From: Tardiphaga sp. P9-11 | GTDB taxonomy: Bacteria; Pseudomonadota; Alphaproteobacteria; Rhizobiales; Xanthobacteraceae | DNA length: 64,000 nucleotides | Direction of reading: 5' to 3' | Assembly (NCBI RefSeq): GCF_008329525.1 | Contig: NZ_NPKQ01000002.1 | Coordinates: forward strand, 124,001-188,000 | Shown: one piece after another, positions 25,061 through 35,906 of the stretch | Layout of the letters: each line of letters begins with the position of its first letter | Numbering within the stretch: position 1 is the first letter of the stretch | Position numbers and translations under genes: made by a program | Notes under the pieces: generated by a model | Told to the model about the DNA's origin: nothing | The model's database searches: none | The model's input: the letters and a program-made list of their open reading frames with translations, nothing else

Positions 25061-25531
25061 TAGCATTGCGCCGACATCAGCCTCGGCAACAGTGACGCCA
25101 TTGACCTTGGCGTCGCCGTGGAACCACCACATGGCCTTTTTCTTGCCGATCAGATGCAGGTGATACTCGATCGTATCGCCTGGCATCACCGGCTTGCGGA
25201 ATTTGCATTTATCGATGGTGAGGAAATACACGGCGCGCGGCTTGGCGGTGCCCTCGACCGACGCGATACCGATCACGCCGGCTGTCTGTGCCATGCCTTC
25301 GATCATCAGCACACCCGGATAAACGGGGCGGTCCGGGAAATGTCCCAGGAATGCCGGCTCGTTGATGGTGACGTTCTTGATGCCGATGCCGCTGAAGTCC
25401 TTGCGGATGTTCACGACGCGATCGATCAGCAGGAACGGATAGCGGTGCGGCAGGGTCTTGAGGATGGTGTTGATATCGACCGTCTCAATGACAATCGGTG
25501 ACTCGGCACCGCTTACTGTATCCTGGGTCAT
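25052..25531 (-). CDS. fabZ: 3-hydroxyacyl-[ACP] dehydratase FabZ
   Basis: A 159-residue hot-dog-fold dehydratase of fatty acid elongation. The active-site helix is [22 protein letters not shown], with the catalytic His and Glu, and [12 protein letters not shown] opens the fold. The start overlaps the lpxD stop as ATGA. Its proximity to lpxD and lpxA reflects competition for 3-hydroxyacyl-ACP between membrane lipid and lipid A. Downstream, the expected lpxA is displaced by the inserted block. Confidence 0.96.
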   Translation of the reverse strand: MTQDTVSGAESPIVIETVDINTILKTLPHRYPFLLIDRVVNIRKDFSGIGIKNVTINEPAFLGHFPDRPVYPGVLMIEGMAQTAGVIGIASVEGTAKPRAVYFLTIDKCKFRKPVMPGDTIEYHLHLIGKKKAMWWFHGDAKVNGVTVAEADVGAMLTD

Positions 25532-26613
25532 TCCCGCCCCTCGTCCTTCGTATCCAGCGTCGCCGCATCCGTTCCCGGCATGCTCTCGCGGGCGAGTCTC
25601 TCCACCGCAAGGATCTCGCGGAACCATTGCTTGGTCGGGCGGGCAAAGATGCCACCCCACCGCGCACGTGGCGGGATGCTGTCCTTCACGCCGGCCATTG
25701 CCGCGACCTGCGCACCATCGCCAATCGTAATGTGATTGTTGAGACCTACCATGGCGCCCAGCGCGACGTTGTCGCCGATGGTCAGGCTGCCCGCAAGGCC
25801 ACATTTCGCAGCGATCACACAGTGCCGTCCGATCGTCACGTTGTGACCGATCTGGACCTGATTGTCGATTTTGGTCCCCTCGCCGATCACGGTGTCACGT
25901 AGGCTGCCGCGGTCGATGGTGGTGCCGGCGCCGATCTCGACATCGTTCTGGATCAGGACGCGACCGGTCTGTGGGACCTTGATGTGCTTGTCCCGGCCGA
26001 ACACGAAGCCGAAGCCGTCCTGACCGAACTTGCAGCCGGGATGAACGAGTACATTATTGCCGATCAGCGTGAACTGCAGCGTGCTACCGGCGCCGATATT
26101 GCAGTCGCGGCCGATCTTGACCCCGGCCGCGATCACGGCGCCCGAGCCGATGATGGTCCCGGATCCGATCTCGACATCGGGACCTATTACGGCCAGCGGA
26201 TCCACAGTGACGTCGTCCTCGAGCTGAGCCGAAGGATGGATGACGGCGGAGGCCGCGATCCCCGAAATGTCGAAGCCGGAAGTCGGACGTAGCGCGTCCG
26301 GATTCAGCTCGCAGGCCAATTCCACGAAGGCCGCAAATGGCCGCTTGGCGCGCAGCACCGTTACGTGAGCCGGAATATCGCCCTTGAAGCTCTCGCTCAC
26401 CAGGCAAGCACCGGCCTTGGTGTGGGTGAGCTGATCGATGTAGCGGAGATTCTCGAAGAAGGTCAGGTGATGGGGGCCCGCCTCGTCGAGCGAGGCTACG
26501 CCGGTCACGATCTGGTCGGCCCGTGTCGGGTCGACCAGTCGCGCCTTCGTTGACGCGGCTATTTCAGCCAGCGTCAACGACGGCGATTGCTTGAAGAACG
26601 TCGGCAGAGCCAT
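25528..26613 (-). CDS. lpxD: UDP-3-O-(3-hydroxyacyl)glucosamine N-acyltransferase
   Basis: A 361-residue enzyme for the third step of lipid A synthesis. It has an N-terminal uridine-binding domain (about 1-105, [26 protein letters not shown]), then left-handed beta-helix hexapeptide repeats ([20 protein letters not shown] onward). The catalytic His is in [10 protein letters not shown], and the C-terminal helix ([15 protein letters not shown]) is present. I chose the ATG at 26613 for the family's MA-x-PTFF start; an in-frame start ten codons upstream is possible. It lies 32 bases after bamA. Confidence 0.96.
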   Translation of the reverse strand: MALPTFFKQSPSLTLAEIAASTKARLVDPTRADQIVTGVASLDEAGPHHLTFFENLRYIDQLTHTKAGACLVSESFKGDIPAHVTVLRAKRPFAAFVELACELNPDALRPTSGFDISGIAASAVIHPSAQLEDDVTVDPLAVIGPDVEIGSGTIIGSGAVIAAGVKIGRDCNIGAGSTLQFTLIGNNVLVHPGCKFGQDGFGFVFGRDKHIKVPQTGRVLIQNDVEIGAGTTIDRGSLRDTVIGEGTKIDNQVQIGHNVTIGRHCVIAAKCGLAGSLTIGDNVALGAMVGLNNHITIGDGAQVAAMAGVKDSIPPRARWGGIFARPTKQWFREILAVERLARESMPGTDAATLDTKDEGRE

Positions 26614-26645
26614 TCCACCCGTCGCGGTCCGGCCGGAGATCAAAC

Positions 26646-29183
26646 TCAGAACGAAGTTCCGCCGCCGAACTTGAACTGCTGCACGCGATCATAGGCGCCC
26701 TTGGTGATCGGCACTGCGTAATCAAAGCGCAGTGGACCAAACGGCGACTGCCAGATCAGGCCCACACCGACCGACGACCGCACGACATTGCCGTCGTCAT
26801 AGGTCATGCCAGCGCAGTTACCGACCGAGGTGCGAGACGCAGCCACACAACCGGCGGCGTTGACTTCGCCAGTCTGAGCCCAGCTCGTCGGTCCCTGATA
26901 GTCCCAGAGGCCGCCGGCATCGGCATAGACAGCGCCCTTGATGCCAACTTCCTTCGGCAAGAACCAGAACGGCATCTGCAATTCAGCCGAAGCACCCCAA
27001 TACTTGGTGCCGCCGAGCGCGTCACCGTAGGATCCCAGCGCAACGTAGCTGATATCACGCGGACCGATACCGTTCTGCGCGAAACCACGCACCAGGTTCG
27101 GACCCATCTGGAAGTGATCCAGCATGCGGATATCTTCGCCAACCTTGTTCAGCATACCACCCTGGACGCGGAGCAAACCAACGATGTCGGCCACCAGCGG
27201 GGTGTAGTACTTCGCATCGATCGTGGTCTTCAGGTAGGTCACGTCGCCACCGACGCCAGCGTAGTCCTGCTTGAACTCCAGGAACAGACCGTCCGTCGGG
27301 TTCTTGTTGTTGTCGAGGGTGTTGTAGTTCAGCGTGTAGCCGAGCGCCGAGGTCAGCGTCTTGCCACTGGCCAGCTCGCGGCGAACCGGCAGCGACGACT
27401 CGCCATCTGCGTAACAGCCCCACGTGCCGGAATTGGCGGGATCGACAAAGCCAGGGCCAAACAATGAATTCAGATAGCCGGGCGTGTTGGTTGCCGTCGG
27501 GCTGCCTGGAAGGTTGTTACAGTTCGCCAATGTCGTCGGCAGCGAAATCTGCTGCTGATAGATCGAGTAGCGGAGCTGCAGCGCGAGATCTTCACGCAGC
27601 TGGAAGCCGAGACGCGGGCTGAAACCGAGCGTCTTGGTGTTGTACGAGATGTAGCTGTTGGATAGCTGCTCGCGCTGATAGAAATCGAGGCCGAGGGCCA
27701 CGCGATAGTCGAGCAGGTAAGGTTCGACGAAGGACAGCGAGTAGCCACGGGCATACTGGCCATACTGAACCGATGCCTTCGCAAACAGGCCACGACCAAG
27801 GAAGTTACGTTCCGAGACGCTGACTTCGCCGAGCGCACCGTCGGTGGTCGAGTAGCCGCCCGAGACCGAAAAGTCGCCGGTGGATTTCTCTTCCAGATCG
27901 ACCACCAGGATCACGCGATCGCTGGATGAACCGGGCTCGGTCGTCACCTTCACACTCTTGAAGAAGTCGAGGTTCTTCAAGCGGCGTTCGGCACGATCAA
28001 CCAGCGCGCGGTTATAAGCGTCGCCTTCAGCGAGATCGAATTCGCGGCGGATGACATAGTCACGGGTACGCGTGTTGCCGCGCACATTGATGCGCTCGAT
28101 ATAGACGCGCGGCCCCTCTTCCACCGAGAAGCCGATGGTAACGGTGTGAGATTCGAAATTGCGATCGCCTCGCGGACGCACGACGGCAAAAGCGTAGCCG
28201 CGGCGGGACATTTCGATCTGCATTTCCTCGACCGACTTCTCCAGCGCTTCCGCGTTGTAAAGCGAGCCGACGCCAACGCGCGAGAAGCTACGCAGCGAGT
28301 TCGGATCGAACTGCGGAATGGTGGATGAGAAGTCGACCGACGACACGCGGTACTGCTGGCCTTCTTCGATCTTGAAGGTGACCAGGAAGCCCTTCTGCTG
28401 CGGATCGTATTCAGTGAGCGCGGCAACGACCTGAACGTCGGCGAAGCCGTTCTTCAAATAATAGCGACGGATCAGATCGCGATCGGCTTCGATGCGGTCC
28501 GGATCATAGATATCACCCGAAGCCAGGAAGCTCAGGAGGTTCGATTCACGAGTCTTGATGACATCCTTGAGGCGGTAGGACGAGTAATAGTTGTTCCCGA
28601 TGAACTGGATCGACTTCACGCCGGTCTTCGCGCCTTCGTTGATCGTGAAGATCAGGTCGACGCGGTTATTCGGCTGCTCGATGAATTCCGGAACGACGCT
28701 GACATCGTAACGGCCAGAGCGGCGATAGATTTCGGAAATGCGCTGGGCATCGGCCTGCACCATCGGGCGCGACAGCGTCCCGCGCGGCTTCGACTGCACT
28801 TCTGCGTTCAGCTGGTCGTCCTTGACCTTCTTATTGCCCTCGAAGGCAATACGGCCAATGACCGGGTTTTCAACGACGCTGACGACCAGACGGCCACCGG
28901 CCTGATTGATCTTCACGTCTTGGAAAAGCCCCGTCTCGATGAGCGACTTGAGGCCGTCATCGATGGTGCCCTGATCCAGTCGGCCGCTCGGGCCGGGACG
29001 GAAATAAGAGCGGATGGTCTCCACATCCACGCGGCGATTGCCTTCAACAACAATCGAAGCGGCGGTCTGAGCCACGGCAGTCGAAGAAACGAGCGCAGCG
29101 GTCGCTGTAACGGCGACCGGCATGGCGACCAATAGCGAAGCAGCAAGAAGGCCGCCCCGGAAACCCCGCAAACCAAAAATCAT
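26646..29183 (-). CDS. bamA: Outer membrane protein assembly factor BamA
   Basis: An 845-residue outer-membrane beta-barrel insertase. It has a signal peptide (about 1-39, ending STAVAQ), five POTRA domains (from [19 protein letters not shown] to about residue 410), then a 16-strand barrel with the VRGF lid motif in [15 protein letters not shown] and a C-terminal Phe. It folds other outer membrane proteins with BamB-E. I chose the Met at 29183, which puts the signal peptide at the start, with AAGGG upstream. In-frame codons further upstream, towards rseP, code for non-family sequence. Confidence 0.96.
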   Translation of the reverse strand: MIFGLRGFRGGLLAASLLVAMPVAVTATAALVSSTAVAQTAASIVVEGNRRVDVETIRSYFRPGPSGRLDQGTIDDGLKSLIETGLFQDVKINQAGGRLVVSVVENPVIGRIAFEGNKKVKDDQLNAEVQSKPRGTLSRPMVQADAQRISEIYRRSGRYDVSVVPEFIEQPNNRVDLIFTINEGAKTGVKSIQFIGNNYYSSYRLKDVIKTRESNLLSFLASGDIYDPDRIEADRDLIRRYYLKNGFADVQVVAALTEYDPQQKGFLVTFKIEEGQQYRVSSVDFSSTIPQFDPNSLRSFSRVGVGSLYNAEALEKSVEEMQIEMSRRGYAFAVVRPRGDRNFESHTVTIGFSVEEGPRVYIERINVRGNTRTRDYVIRREFDLAEGDAYNRALVDRAERRLKNLDFFKSVKVTTEPGSSSDRVILVVDLEEKSTGDFSVSGGYSTTDGALGEVSVSERNFLGRGLFAKASVQYGQYARGYSLSFVEPYLLDYRVALGLDFYQREQLSNSYISYNTKTLGFSPRLGFQLREDLALQLRYSIYQQQISLPTTLANCNNLPGSPTATNTPGYLNSLFGPGFVDPANSGTWGCYADGESSLPVRRELASGKTLTSALGYTLNYNTLDNNKNPTDGLFLEFKQDYAGVGGDVTYLKTTIDAKYYTPLVADIVGLLRVQGGMLNKVGEDIRMLDHFQMGPNLVRGFAQNGIGPRDISYVALGSYGDALGGTKYWGASAELQMPFWFLPKEVGIKGAVYADAGGLWDYQGPTSWAQTGEVNAAGCVAASRTSVGNCAGMTYDDGNVVRSSVGVGLIWQSPFGPLRFDYAVPITKGAYDRVQQFKFGGGTSF

Positions 29184-29356
29184 GCGCAAAGCGCCCTTAT
29201 CATTCCATCGCCAGCCCGCACCCCTACGGTCTGACAGAATCCCTTTACTTGCCCAGCTTGTAGCCAATTTTACCTGACTGGCAAACGACCTTTCGCGCTG
29301 CAATTCTAATTTCATTCCAAGACGTTGCCCATCGGCCACGTTACCCCCAGCCTCGA

Positions 29357-30508
29357 TCATGACGAAGCCAGGTGAAGAATGTCGTTATAGGTCGCAAATA
29401 CCATCAACATCAGCACTAAACCGAGGCCAATGCGGAAGCCCATCTCCTGTGCGCGCTCCGATAACGGGCGCCCGCGAACGGCCTCGACGGCATAGAACAA
29501 AAGATGACCGCCATCGAGAAGCGGAACCGGAAACAGGTTGAGTAGGCCAATCGAGATCGACAGAACCGCCGCCAGGTGAATCAGGGCGGTCAGGCCGATT
29601 GTCGCCACCTGCCCCGAGATCTGTGCGATTCGCATTGGACCACCGATCTGGTCGGCGGCCTCGCGTCCGGTGAATACACCGCCGATATAGGCGATGGTGC
29701 GGTCCACGACGAACCAGGTTTCCTTGACGCCCAGCACGAAAGCGGTCGCTGGATTGACCCGCTCGGTGGTCGCCTCACCAACCGCGGTCGCGCGGGTAAT
29801 GCCGAGGACACCGAGACGATGGACATTGCCGAAGCTATCTTTGACTTCACGAAGCTCTGGCGTGGCCTTCAGCTCGACGGTGGCCTCGCCCCGCCTGACG
29901 CTGAAAGCGAGCTGCTCGCCGGCCTTGGTGCCGACGATGCGCTGCATGTCGGAAAAGCTGCCAATCACCTTGCCATCGATGGCCTTGATGATGTCGCCCG
30001 ACTGGAACCCCGCCTTCTCGGCCGCGCTGCCAGCCTGAATACTGTCGACCTTGGCCGTCGTGCTCGGCTTGCCAAAGAACGTAAACAGACAGGTGAAAAT
30101 AACGATCGCAAGGATGAAATTGGCGATTGGACCAGCAGCCACGATGGCCGCACGCTGGCCAACCCGCTTGTGATGGAAGCTGCCCTTGCGCTCATCCGCC
30201 GTCATGCCTTCGAGTGCAGTGCTGGAGGGGGTCGAGGCCTCGCTCTCGTCGCCAAAAAACTTGACGTAGCCACCGAGCGGGATCGCCGAAATCTTCCAGC
30301 GTGTGCCGTGGCGATCGTTGAAGCCAACCAGTTCGGGACCGAAGCCGAGCGAGAATGTCAGGACCTTAACGCCGTTCCAGCGGGCAACCAGGAAGTGGCC
30401 GAGTTCGTGGAAGAACACCACGATCGTCAGGACAAACAGAAAGGGGATGATATAGCCGATAAAGCCGTGGCTTAACGTATTGAAACTATGTTGGAAAAAC
30501 TCAAGCAT
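29357..30508 (-). CDS. rseP: Site-2 intramembrane metalloprotease RseP
   Basis: A 383-residue inner membrane zinc protease. The HELGH motif is at residues 34-38 in the first span, a PDZ domain lies at about 150-230 (AEKAGFQSGDIIKAIDG), and the third zinc ligand is in NLFPVPLLDGGH near residue 332. It cuts anti-sigma factors and leftover signal peptides within the membrane, linking envelope stress to gene expression. Only one PDZ domain is clear, against two in E. coli. It sits between dxr and bamA as in most proteobacteria. Confidence 0.95.
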   Translation of the reverse strand: MLEFFQHSFNTLSHGFIGYIIPFLFVLTIVVFFHELGHFLVARWNGVKVLTFSLGFGPELVGFNDRHGTRWKISAIPLGGYVKFFGDESEASTPSSTALEGMTADERKGSFHHKRVGQRAAIVAAGPIANFILAIVIFTCLFTFFGKPSTTAKVDSIQAGSAAEKAGFQSGDIIKAIDGKVIGSFSDMQRIVGTKAGEQLAFSVRRGEATVELKATPELREVKDSFGNVHRLGVLGITRATAVGEATTERVNPATAFVLGVKETWFVVDRTIAYIGGVFTGREAADQIGGPMRIAQISGQVATIGLTALIHLAAVLSISIGLLNLFPVPLLDGGHLLFYAVEAVRGRPLSERAQEMGFRIGLGLVLMLMVFATYNDILHLASS

Positions 30509-30551
30509 CCCGATCCCCTAACGCGAAGCCAAAGGCCCCGTCCCCAATGCT

Positions 30552-31775
30552 CTAGGATGCCTTTGCGGCAATTTGAGGCAAGAGGGTGGCAGCCATTTTT
30601 CTCGCTTTATGGTCAACAGCGATGGCGTCATCCGCCGATGACAACGGCGCCAAATTCCCTACCCGCACCCATTCATTCATGGTTGCTTCGACCAGCCGCG
30701 CAATGGCGCCAAAGCGGATCTTCTGGGCGATGAAGGCGGCCACGGCGATCTCATTGGCCGCATTGTAAACCGTGGTCGCGCCGCTGCCGGTACGCAGCGC
30801 GTCATAGGCCAGCTTCAGACCGGGGAACCGCGCGTAATCTGGTGCCTCGAAGGTCAGCGATCCAATTTTGGCGAGATCGAGCGGTGCGGCCCGGCCCGGG
30901 ATGCGGTCTGGCCAGCCCAGGCAATGCGCGATCGGCGTGCGCATGTCGGGCGAACCCAGCTGCGCCATCACCGAATAATCCCGGAACTCCACCATGCCGT
31001 GGATGATCGACTGCGGATGCACCAGCACGTCGATTTCGTCCGGCGCCAGCGCGAACAGATAGGACGCCTCGATCACTTCGAGGCCCTTGTTCATCATCGA
31101 CGCGGAGTCGATGGTAATTTTCTGCCCCATCGACCAGTTAGGATGTTTGAGCGCCTGCGCCAGTGTCGCCTGCTCGATGTCAGCGGCAGCCCAGGTGCGG
31201 AACGGTCCGCCCGAGGCGGTAATGATGACGCGGGTCAGTTCCTCGCGACTGCCGGAAGCCAGCGCCTGGAACAGCGCATTGTGCTCACTGTCCGCCGGCA
31301 GGATGCAGGCACCGGCCTTGGCAGCGCGATCCATGAAGAAATCGCCGGCGCAAACAAGGCATTCTTTGTTGGCCAGTGCAACGGTTGCGCCGCGGTCGAC
31401 GGCAGCAAGGGCGGGCTTCAAGCCGGCGGCGCCTGACACGGCAGCCATCAGCCAGTCAGCCGGACGCTCCGCAGCCTCGACGATGGCGCTATCCCCTGCC
31501 CCGCTGGCGATGCCGGTACCGGCAAGGGCTGCGCGGAGTTCGCCTAGCTTGGATTCATCGGCGACTGCCACGAAGCGCGCATTGAATTCCTTGGCCAGCT
31601 TGACCACGCCTTCGACGTTCCCGTTAGCCGTCAAAGCCTCCACCTGGTACCGCTCGGGCGACGCCCGCAGCAGATCCATGGTGCTGTCGCCGATCGAGCC
31701 GGTCGCGCCGAGGACAGTGATGGTGCGCAAACTGGACGCAGCGGGCTTGTTATTTCGCAGGGGAACAGCGCTCAT
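30552..31775 (-). CDS. dxr: 1-deoxy-D-xylulose 5-phosphate reductoisomerase
   Basis: A 407-residue NADPH enzyme making 2-C-methylerythritol 4-phosphate, the committed step of the MEP isoprenoid pathway. The Rossmann loop is [14 protein letters not shown] (about residues 19-32), and [27 protein letters not shown] and [17 protein letters not shown] hold the metal and substrate ligands. The ATG at 31775 lies 4 bases from the cdsA stop. Its product feeds uppS, two genes upstream. Confidence 0.96.
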   Translation of the reverse strand: MSAVPLRNNKPAASSLRTITVLGATGSIGDSTMDLLRASPERYQVEALTANGNVEGVVKLAKEFNARFVAVADESKLGELRAALAGTGIASGAGDSAIVEAAERPADWLMAAVSGAAGLKPALAAVDRGATVALANKECLVCAGDFFMDRAAKAGACILPADSEHNALFQALASGSREELTRVIITASGGPFRTWAAADIEQATLAQALKHPNWSMGQKITIDSASMMNKGLEVIEASYLFALAPDEIDVLVHPQSIIHGMVEFRDYSVMAQLGSPDMRTPIAHCLGWPDRIPGRAAPLDLAKIGSLTFEAPDYARFPGLKLAYDALRTGSGATTVYNAANEIAVAAFIAQKIRFGAIARLVEATMNEWVRVGNLAPLSSADDAIAVDHKARKMAATLLPQIAAKAS

Positions 31776-31779
31776 TAAA

Positions 31780-32511
31780 TCACCAAACCATAAGACCGCG
31801 GCCGGCGCCATCTGCACCGCCGCGTAAAAGACCGATCACTGCGGCCGCAACGACGGCAAAAACATAGCCATCGAGGCGGTCCAGCAGACCACCGTGGCCA
31901 GGAATGATCCGACCGGAATCCTTTACGCCGAACTTGCGTTTGACCGCGGACTCGAAGAGATCGCCAAGTTGCGACAACACCGTCAGCACAGCTGCGATCA
32001 CGAGCAGCGGGATCAGTTTGCCGAGACCATTCGTGGCAAAGCCAACAGCAACAGCGAGACTAAGAATAAATCCGCCGATGGCACCAGCCCACGTCTTCTT
32101 CGGACTGACGCGCGGCCACAGTTTCGGACCACCGATGCCGCGTCCGGCGAAATAACCGCCGATGTCGGTCATCCAGACCACCAACAGAATGAATATCAGC
32201 GCCGAAAAGCCCCAGACGGGATCCAGGCGCACGACAATGGACGCAGCAAACGCAGCCAAGGCATAGACGAAACCGAGCCCGATCCAGCCGACACGATTGC
32301 CGACAATGCTCCGCCATTCCAGAAACAGGCCCACCGACACCAGTGCCACGAGGCCGAACCACAGCCAGCCACCGGTATAGGCTGCAAAAATAGCCACGGG
32401 GATCAGCACCAGCGCGGCCAGAACGCGCATCAGCAGATTGCGCAGCCCCCGGTCGTCCGCCTGCTTCGGCGTGTTGTCGTCAATCCTGTTGTCTTGGGTC
32501 ACGCCGGTCAC
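31780..32511 (-). CDS. cdsA: Phosphatidate cytidylyltransferase
   Basis: A 243-residue integral membrane enzyme making CDP-diacylglycerol for all phospholipids. It has about seven hydrophobic spans and the C-terminal signature [20 protein letters not shown] followed by [15 protein letters not shown], which holds the metal Asp. The start is GTG and overlaps the uppS stop as GTGA. The C-terminus ([14 protein letters not shown]) is a short extra tail. Confidence 0.95.
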   Translation of the reverse strand: MTGVTQDNRIDDNTPKQADDRGLRNLLMRVLAALVLIPVAIFAAYTGGWLWFGLVALVSVGLFLEWRSIVGNRVGWIGLGFVYALAAFAASIVVRLDPVWGFSALIFILLVVWMTDIGGYFAGRGIGGPKLWPRVSPKKTWAGAIGGFILSLAVAVGFATNGLGKLIPLLVIAAVLTVLSQLGDLFESAVKRKFGVKDSGRIIPGHGGLLDRLDGYVFAVVAAAVIGLLRGGADGAGRGLMVW

Positions 32512-33263
32512 GAACCGGTTTTCGCGGCAAGACCGCCGAAGCGCCGCTCGCGGCGGGCATATTCGGCAATGGCACTTTCCAGCGCGGCCTTGTCGAAATC
32601 AGGCCAGTGGATCGGAACGAATACGAACTCGCTATAGGCGGCCTGCCACATCAGGAAGTTCGACAGCCGCTGTTCGCCCGAGGTGCGGATGATCAGATCG
32701 GGATCCGGAATATCCGGCGCATCAAGATACTGACCAAGCGTATCGACATTGATGCTTTCAGGCGTCCGCTTGCCCTCGGCAACCTCGCGCGCGAGGCGCT
32801 GCGCTGCCGTCGCGATCTCGTGCCGCGAGCCGTAATTGAAGGCGACCACGAGATTGAGCTGCGTATTGTTACGCGTCAGGTCCTCGGCTTCTTTCAGCAG
32901 GGACGAGATGTCTGAATCCAAACCCAGACGCTCTCCGATCACACGTACGCGCACGCCATCGCGATGTAGCGTGGCAAGGTCGTTGCGGATGAAGCGACGC
33001 AGCAGACCAAACAGATCGCTGATCTCGGACGCAGGCCGCGACCAGTTCTCCGAGCTGAACGAGAAGATGGTCAGATACTGGATGCCGAGTTCGTTGGACG
33101 CCCGCACCACACGCCGAAGTGCCTCGACGCCGCGGCGATGGCCCTCGGCGCGCGGAAGCCCCCGCGCTGCAGCCCAGCGTCCATTGCCGTCCATGATGAT
33201 CGCGACATGCAAAGGCGTGGATCGGTCCGATCCATCATTTGCGGGCGCGGCGGCATTCGACAT
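32508..33263 (-). CDS. uppS: Isoprenyl transferase (undecaprenyl diphosphate synthase)
   Basis: A 251-residue cis-prenyltransferase that builds the C55 carrier for peptidoglycan and O-antigen. [20 protein letters not shown] holds the catalytic Asp and the phosphate loop, [13 protein letters not shown] follows, and [19 protein letters not shown] is the C-terminal signature. The first 18 residues are a variable tail. A 91-base structured gap separates it from frr. Confidence 0.96.
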   Translation of the reverse strand: MSNAAAPANDGSDRSTPLHVAIIMDGNGRWAAARGLPRAEGHRRGVEALRRVVRASNELGIQYLTIFSFSSENWSRPASEISDLFGLLRRFIRNDLATLHRDGVRVRVIGERLGLDSDISSLLKEAEDLTRNNTQLNLVVAFNYGSRHEIATAAQRLAREVAEGKRTPESINVDTLGQYLDAPDIPDPDLIIRTSGEQRLSNFLMWQAAYSEFVFVPIHWPDFDKAALESAIAEYARRERRFGGLAAKTGS

Positions 33264-33281
33264 CGATTAAAATCCCCAGCC

Positions 33282-33357
33282 TATGGTCCGGCACATATGT
33301 GACCAATTTGCGGACCATACGCTTTTCAACAGCTTAAAAGCGGCTCCTGACGCTTTA
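33282..33357 (-). repeat. Structured frr-uppS intergenic region with several stems
   Basis: Three elements lie in 76 bases. TATGGTCCG (33282-33290) pairs with CGGACCATA (33311-33319), with a CACATATGTG palindrome (33292-33301) in the loop. CGCTTTT (33320-33326) pairs with AAAAGCG (33336-33342). That same segment can instead pair with CGCTTT (33351-33356), which overlaps the frr stop. Two mutually exclusive folds are possible in the message leading into uppS. Confidence 0.55.
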
Positions 33358-33921
33358 AACCGTCATGATTTCCTTTTCCTTAGCCGCCAGCAACTGATCG
33401 ATCTCAGCGATTATGCTGTCGGTGACCTTCTGCACTTCGGTATCGTGGCGCTTCTGGTCGTCTTCGGAAATCTCGTGGGCCTTCTCGAGCTTCTTGATGA
33501 TGTCGAGACCGTCGCGGCGAACATGACGCACGGCGACCTTGGCCGCTTCGGCGTATTTGTGCGCGACCTTCACGAGTTCCTTGCGGCGCTCGGTGTTCAG
33601 TTCGGGAATACGCAAGCGCAGAATCTGACCTTCGGTTGCCGGGCTAAGGCCGAGGTTTGAATCGACAATCGCCTTCTCCACCGCCTTGACCATGGACTTG
33701 TCCCAGACCTGAACCGACAGCAGGCGCGGCTCGGGGACGCTGACGGTTGCAACCTGGTTCAGCGGCATGTGGCTGCCATAGGCCTCCACCTGCACCGGCT
33801 CCAGCATCGAGGCTGCAGCACGTCCAGTGCGCAAACCACCAAGTTCGTGCTTCAGCGACTGGGTCGAGCCCTGCATACGGCGTTTGATGTCGTTGATGTC
33901 GAATGGGGCCATGGTGGCCAT
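33355..33921 (-). CDS. frr: Ribosome recycling factor
   Basis: A 188-residue two-domain factor that splits post-termination ribosomes with EF-G. Marks are the long helix region [20 protein letters not shown], the domain II loop ([20 protein letters not shown]), and [26 protein letters not shown] lies 6 bases before the ATG at 33921; a second Met three codons in is possible. It belongs to the rpsB-tsf-pyrH-frr group. Confidence 0.96.
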   Translation of the reverse strand: MATMAPFDINDIKRRMQGSTQSLKHELGGLRTGRAAASMLEPVQVEAYGSHMPLNQVATVSVPEPRLLSVQVWDKSMVKAVEKAIVDSNLGLSPATEGQILRLRIPELNTERRKELVKVAHKYAEAAKVAVRHVRRDGLDIIKKLEKAHEISEDDQKRHDTEVQKVTDSIIAEIDQLLAAKEKEIMTV

Positions 33922-33983
33922 GCAGCTCTCCCTTGTATCCTACTGGTGCGAAGCGGGTTATGGCGCTCCGAACCCGTCCAAAA

Positions 33984-34700
33984 TCAGCCCGCGACGATGG
34001 TGCCGCGACCAGTACCAGTCAAAATGGCGCCGATCGACCCCGGTTCGGCGATCGAGAACACGATGATAGGCAGCGAAGTCTCGCGGGCAAGCGCGAAAGC
34101 CGTCGCATCCATGACCTTGTAATTACCTTCCACCGCCTGCGAATGGCTGAGGCGCTCGAAGCGCGTCGCCTTCGGATCCTTCTTCGGGTCGGCGCTGTAG
34201 ACGCCGTCCACATTGGTTGCCTTCAGCACAGCCGACGCGCCGATCTCGGCAGCGCGCAACACCGCGGTCGTATCGGTGGTGAAATACGGATTGCCGGTAC
34301 CGCCGGCCAGCAGCACGATGCGGCCCTCGGACAGGTATTTGTGTGCGGCAGCACGTGTGAAGAGTTCGCAGACCTGCGGCATGACCATCGCCGACAGCGT
34401 ACGCGCCGGCACGGCGTGGCGCTCGATCGCAGCTTCCAGTGCCAGGCAATTCATGACGGTGGCGAGCATGCCCATTGTGTCGCCGGTCGGACGCGACACG
34501 CCACGCGAGGAGACTTCAACGCCGCGAAAGATGTTCCCGCCGCCGACGACGACCGCGACTTCAACGCCAAGTTTCTGGGCTGCAATGAGATCGCCGGCGA
34601 TGCGGTCGATGGTCGGCTGATCGATGCCGAATGACTGGCCCCCGGCGAAAGACTCGCCCGACACCTTAATCACGACGCGACGATAGAGCGGCTCACCCAT
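33984..34700 (-). CDS. pyrH: UMP kinase
   Basis: A 238-residue hexameric amino-acid-kinase-fold enzyme phosphorylating UMP to [16 protein letters not shown] is the phosphate loop, [12 protein letters not shown] and [19 protein letters not shown] follow, and [17 protein letters not shown] is the UMP site. The start at 34700 fits the family; an in-frame start 13 codons upstream would run into the hairpin region. It lies between tsf and frr. Confidence 0.96.
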   Translation of the reverse strand: MGEPLYRRVVIKVSGESFAGGQSFGIDQPTIDRIAGDLIAAQKLGVEVAVVVGGGNIFRGVEVSSRGVSRPTGDTMGMLATVMNCLALEAAIERHAVPARTLSAMVMPQVCELFTRAAAHKYLSEGRIVLLAGGTGNPYFTTDTTAVLRAAEIGASAVLKATNVDGVYSADPKKDPKATRFERLSHSQAVEGNYKVMDATAFALARETSLPIIVFSIAEPGSIGAILTGTGRGTIVAG

Positions 34701-34723
34701 GATGCGATCGCTTCCTTTCGAGG

Positions 34724-34753
34724 CGGCAACTCCCGGCATCGAGTTGCCGGGAG
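34724..34753 (-). repeat. Mutually exclusive hairpins between tsf and pyrH
   Basis: CGGCAACTC (34724-34732) pairs perfectly with GAGTTGCCG (34741-34749). Alternatively, CTCCCGGCA (34730-34738) pairs perfectly with TGCCGGGAG (34745-34753). The two 9-bp stems share bases, so only one can form. They lie 24 bases before the pyrH start, where a fold could tune pyrH translation or read-through. Confidence 0.6.
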
Positions 34754-34784
34754 GTCTTTTCGTATTTTTCGGTAACTTGCAGTC

Positions 34785-35708
34785 TTACTTCTGGCCGCTG
34801 GCGGCAGCAACTTCGGCTGCGAAGTCCGACGTGGCCTTCTCGATGCCTTCGCCGAGCGCGTAACGCACGAAGCCGGTCAGCTTGATCGGCGCGCCGACCT
34901 TGCCTTCAGCTTCCTTCACAGCCTGCGCCACCGACTTGCCGGTGTCGTGGATGAAGGCTTGATCGAGCAGGCAGACTTCCTTGTAGTAGGTCTTCAGGCC
35001 GTTCTCGACGATCTTCTCGATCATCGCGTCCGGCTTGCCCTGCTGACGATACTTGTCGGCCATGACTTCCTTTTCGCGCGCCACAACCACGGGATCGAGC
35101 GACGCGGAGTCCAGCGCCTGCGGATTGGCAGCGGCGACATGCATCGCGATCTGCTTGCCGAGGGTGGCCAGTTCATCGGCCTTGCCGGTGGATTCCAGCG
35201 CGACGATGATGCCCATCTTGCCGAGGCCATCGATGACCGCATTGTGGACGTAGCTTGACACCACACCGGCGCTGACTTCCAGCGTAGCGGCGCGACGCAG
35301 CGTCATGTTCTCGCCGATGGTAGCGATGGCTTCGGTGATCGCTGTCTCGACAGTGGCGTCGCCGATCTTGTGCGCCTTGATGGCGTCAACATCGGCGCCA
35401 ACCTTGAGCGCAACCTGGGCGATCATCTTGACCAGCCCCTGGAACTGATCGTTGCGCGCCACGAAGTCGGTCTCGGAATTGACCTCGACGACAACGCCCT
35501 TGGTGCCGGCGGTAACAAGGCCGATCAGGCCTTCGGCGGCAATGCGGTCGGACTTCTTGGCGGCCTTGGACAGGCCCTTCGCACGCAGCCAGTCGATAGA
35601 CGCCTGCATGTCGCCGTCATTGGCGGCCAGCGCGTTTTTGCAATCCATCATGCCGACGCCGGTGGTCTCGCGGAGGTCCTTGACCATCGCTGCAGTAATT
35701 GTTGCCAT
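34785..35708 (-). CDS. tsf: Elongation factor Ts
   Basis: A 307-residue guanine exchange factor for EF-Tu. The N-terminal UBA-like module ([20 protein letters not shown]) is followed by the [17 protein letters not shown] signature, and both core subdomains and the dimerisation insert are present. It follows rpsB by a 198-base gap with two strong stems. Confidence 0.97.
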   Translation of the reverse strand: MATITAAMVKDLRETTGVGMMDCKNALAANDGDMQASIDWLRAKGLSKAAKKSDRIAAEGLIGLVTAGTKGVVVEVNSETDFVARNDQFQGLVKMIAQVALKVGADVDAIKAHKIGDATVETAITEAIATIGENMTLRRAATLEVSAGVVSSYVHNAVIDGLGKMGIIVALESTGKADELATLGKQIAMHVAAANPQALDSASLDPVVVAREKEVMADKYRQQGKPDAMIEKIVENGLKTYYKEVCLLDQAFIHDTGKSVAQAVKEAEGKVGAPIKLTGFVRYALGEGIEKATSDFAAEVAAASGQK

Positions 35709-35808
35709 CGTTGAACCCTTTGCCTGTCAGGGCGCCTGCGAGCCAGCCGGTGCTGATGAATCGCATAACGCCGCAGGAACTATCATCGAGTGAAGTGTAG
35801 AGATGGAA

Positions 35809-35832
35809 AGTGCGGCCGGAATGACGGCCGCA
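35809..35832 (-). terminator. Hairpin in the rpsB-tsf gap, possible attenuator
   Basis: GTGCGGCCG (35809-35817) pairs perfectly with CGGCCGCAC (35824-35832) around a 6-base loop. Read in the direction of transcription it is followed by only a short UUU, so termination would be partial. Such a stem could set the S2 to EF-Ts ratio. Confidence 0.55.
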
Positions 35833-35866
35833 CGATTTTCTTGGCCTTCGCTACGGCACGATCATG

Positions 35867-35890
35867 GCCGGAACCGAAAAACCGGTTCCG
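35867..35890. repeat. CCGGAACCG/CGGTTCCGG palindrome, possible dispersed repeat
   Basis: Perfect 9-bp arms (35867-35875 and 35882-35890) close a 6-base A-rich loop, and outer CGATC/GATCG bases extend the symmetry. It lies 16 bases after the rpsB stop. The form recalls short palindromic repeats scattered through Rhodopseudomonas and Bradyrhizobium genomes, but I see only one copy here. Confidence 0.5.
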
Positions 35891-35906
35891 GGATCGCGCC
35901 TGCGCG

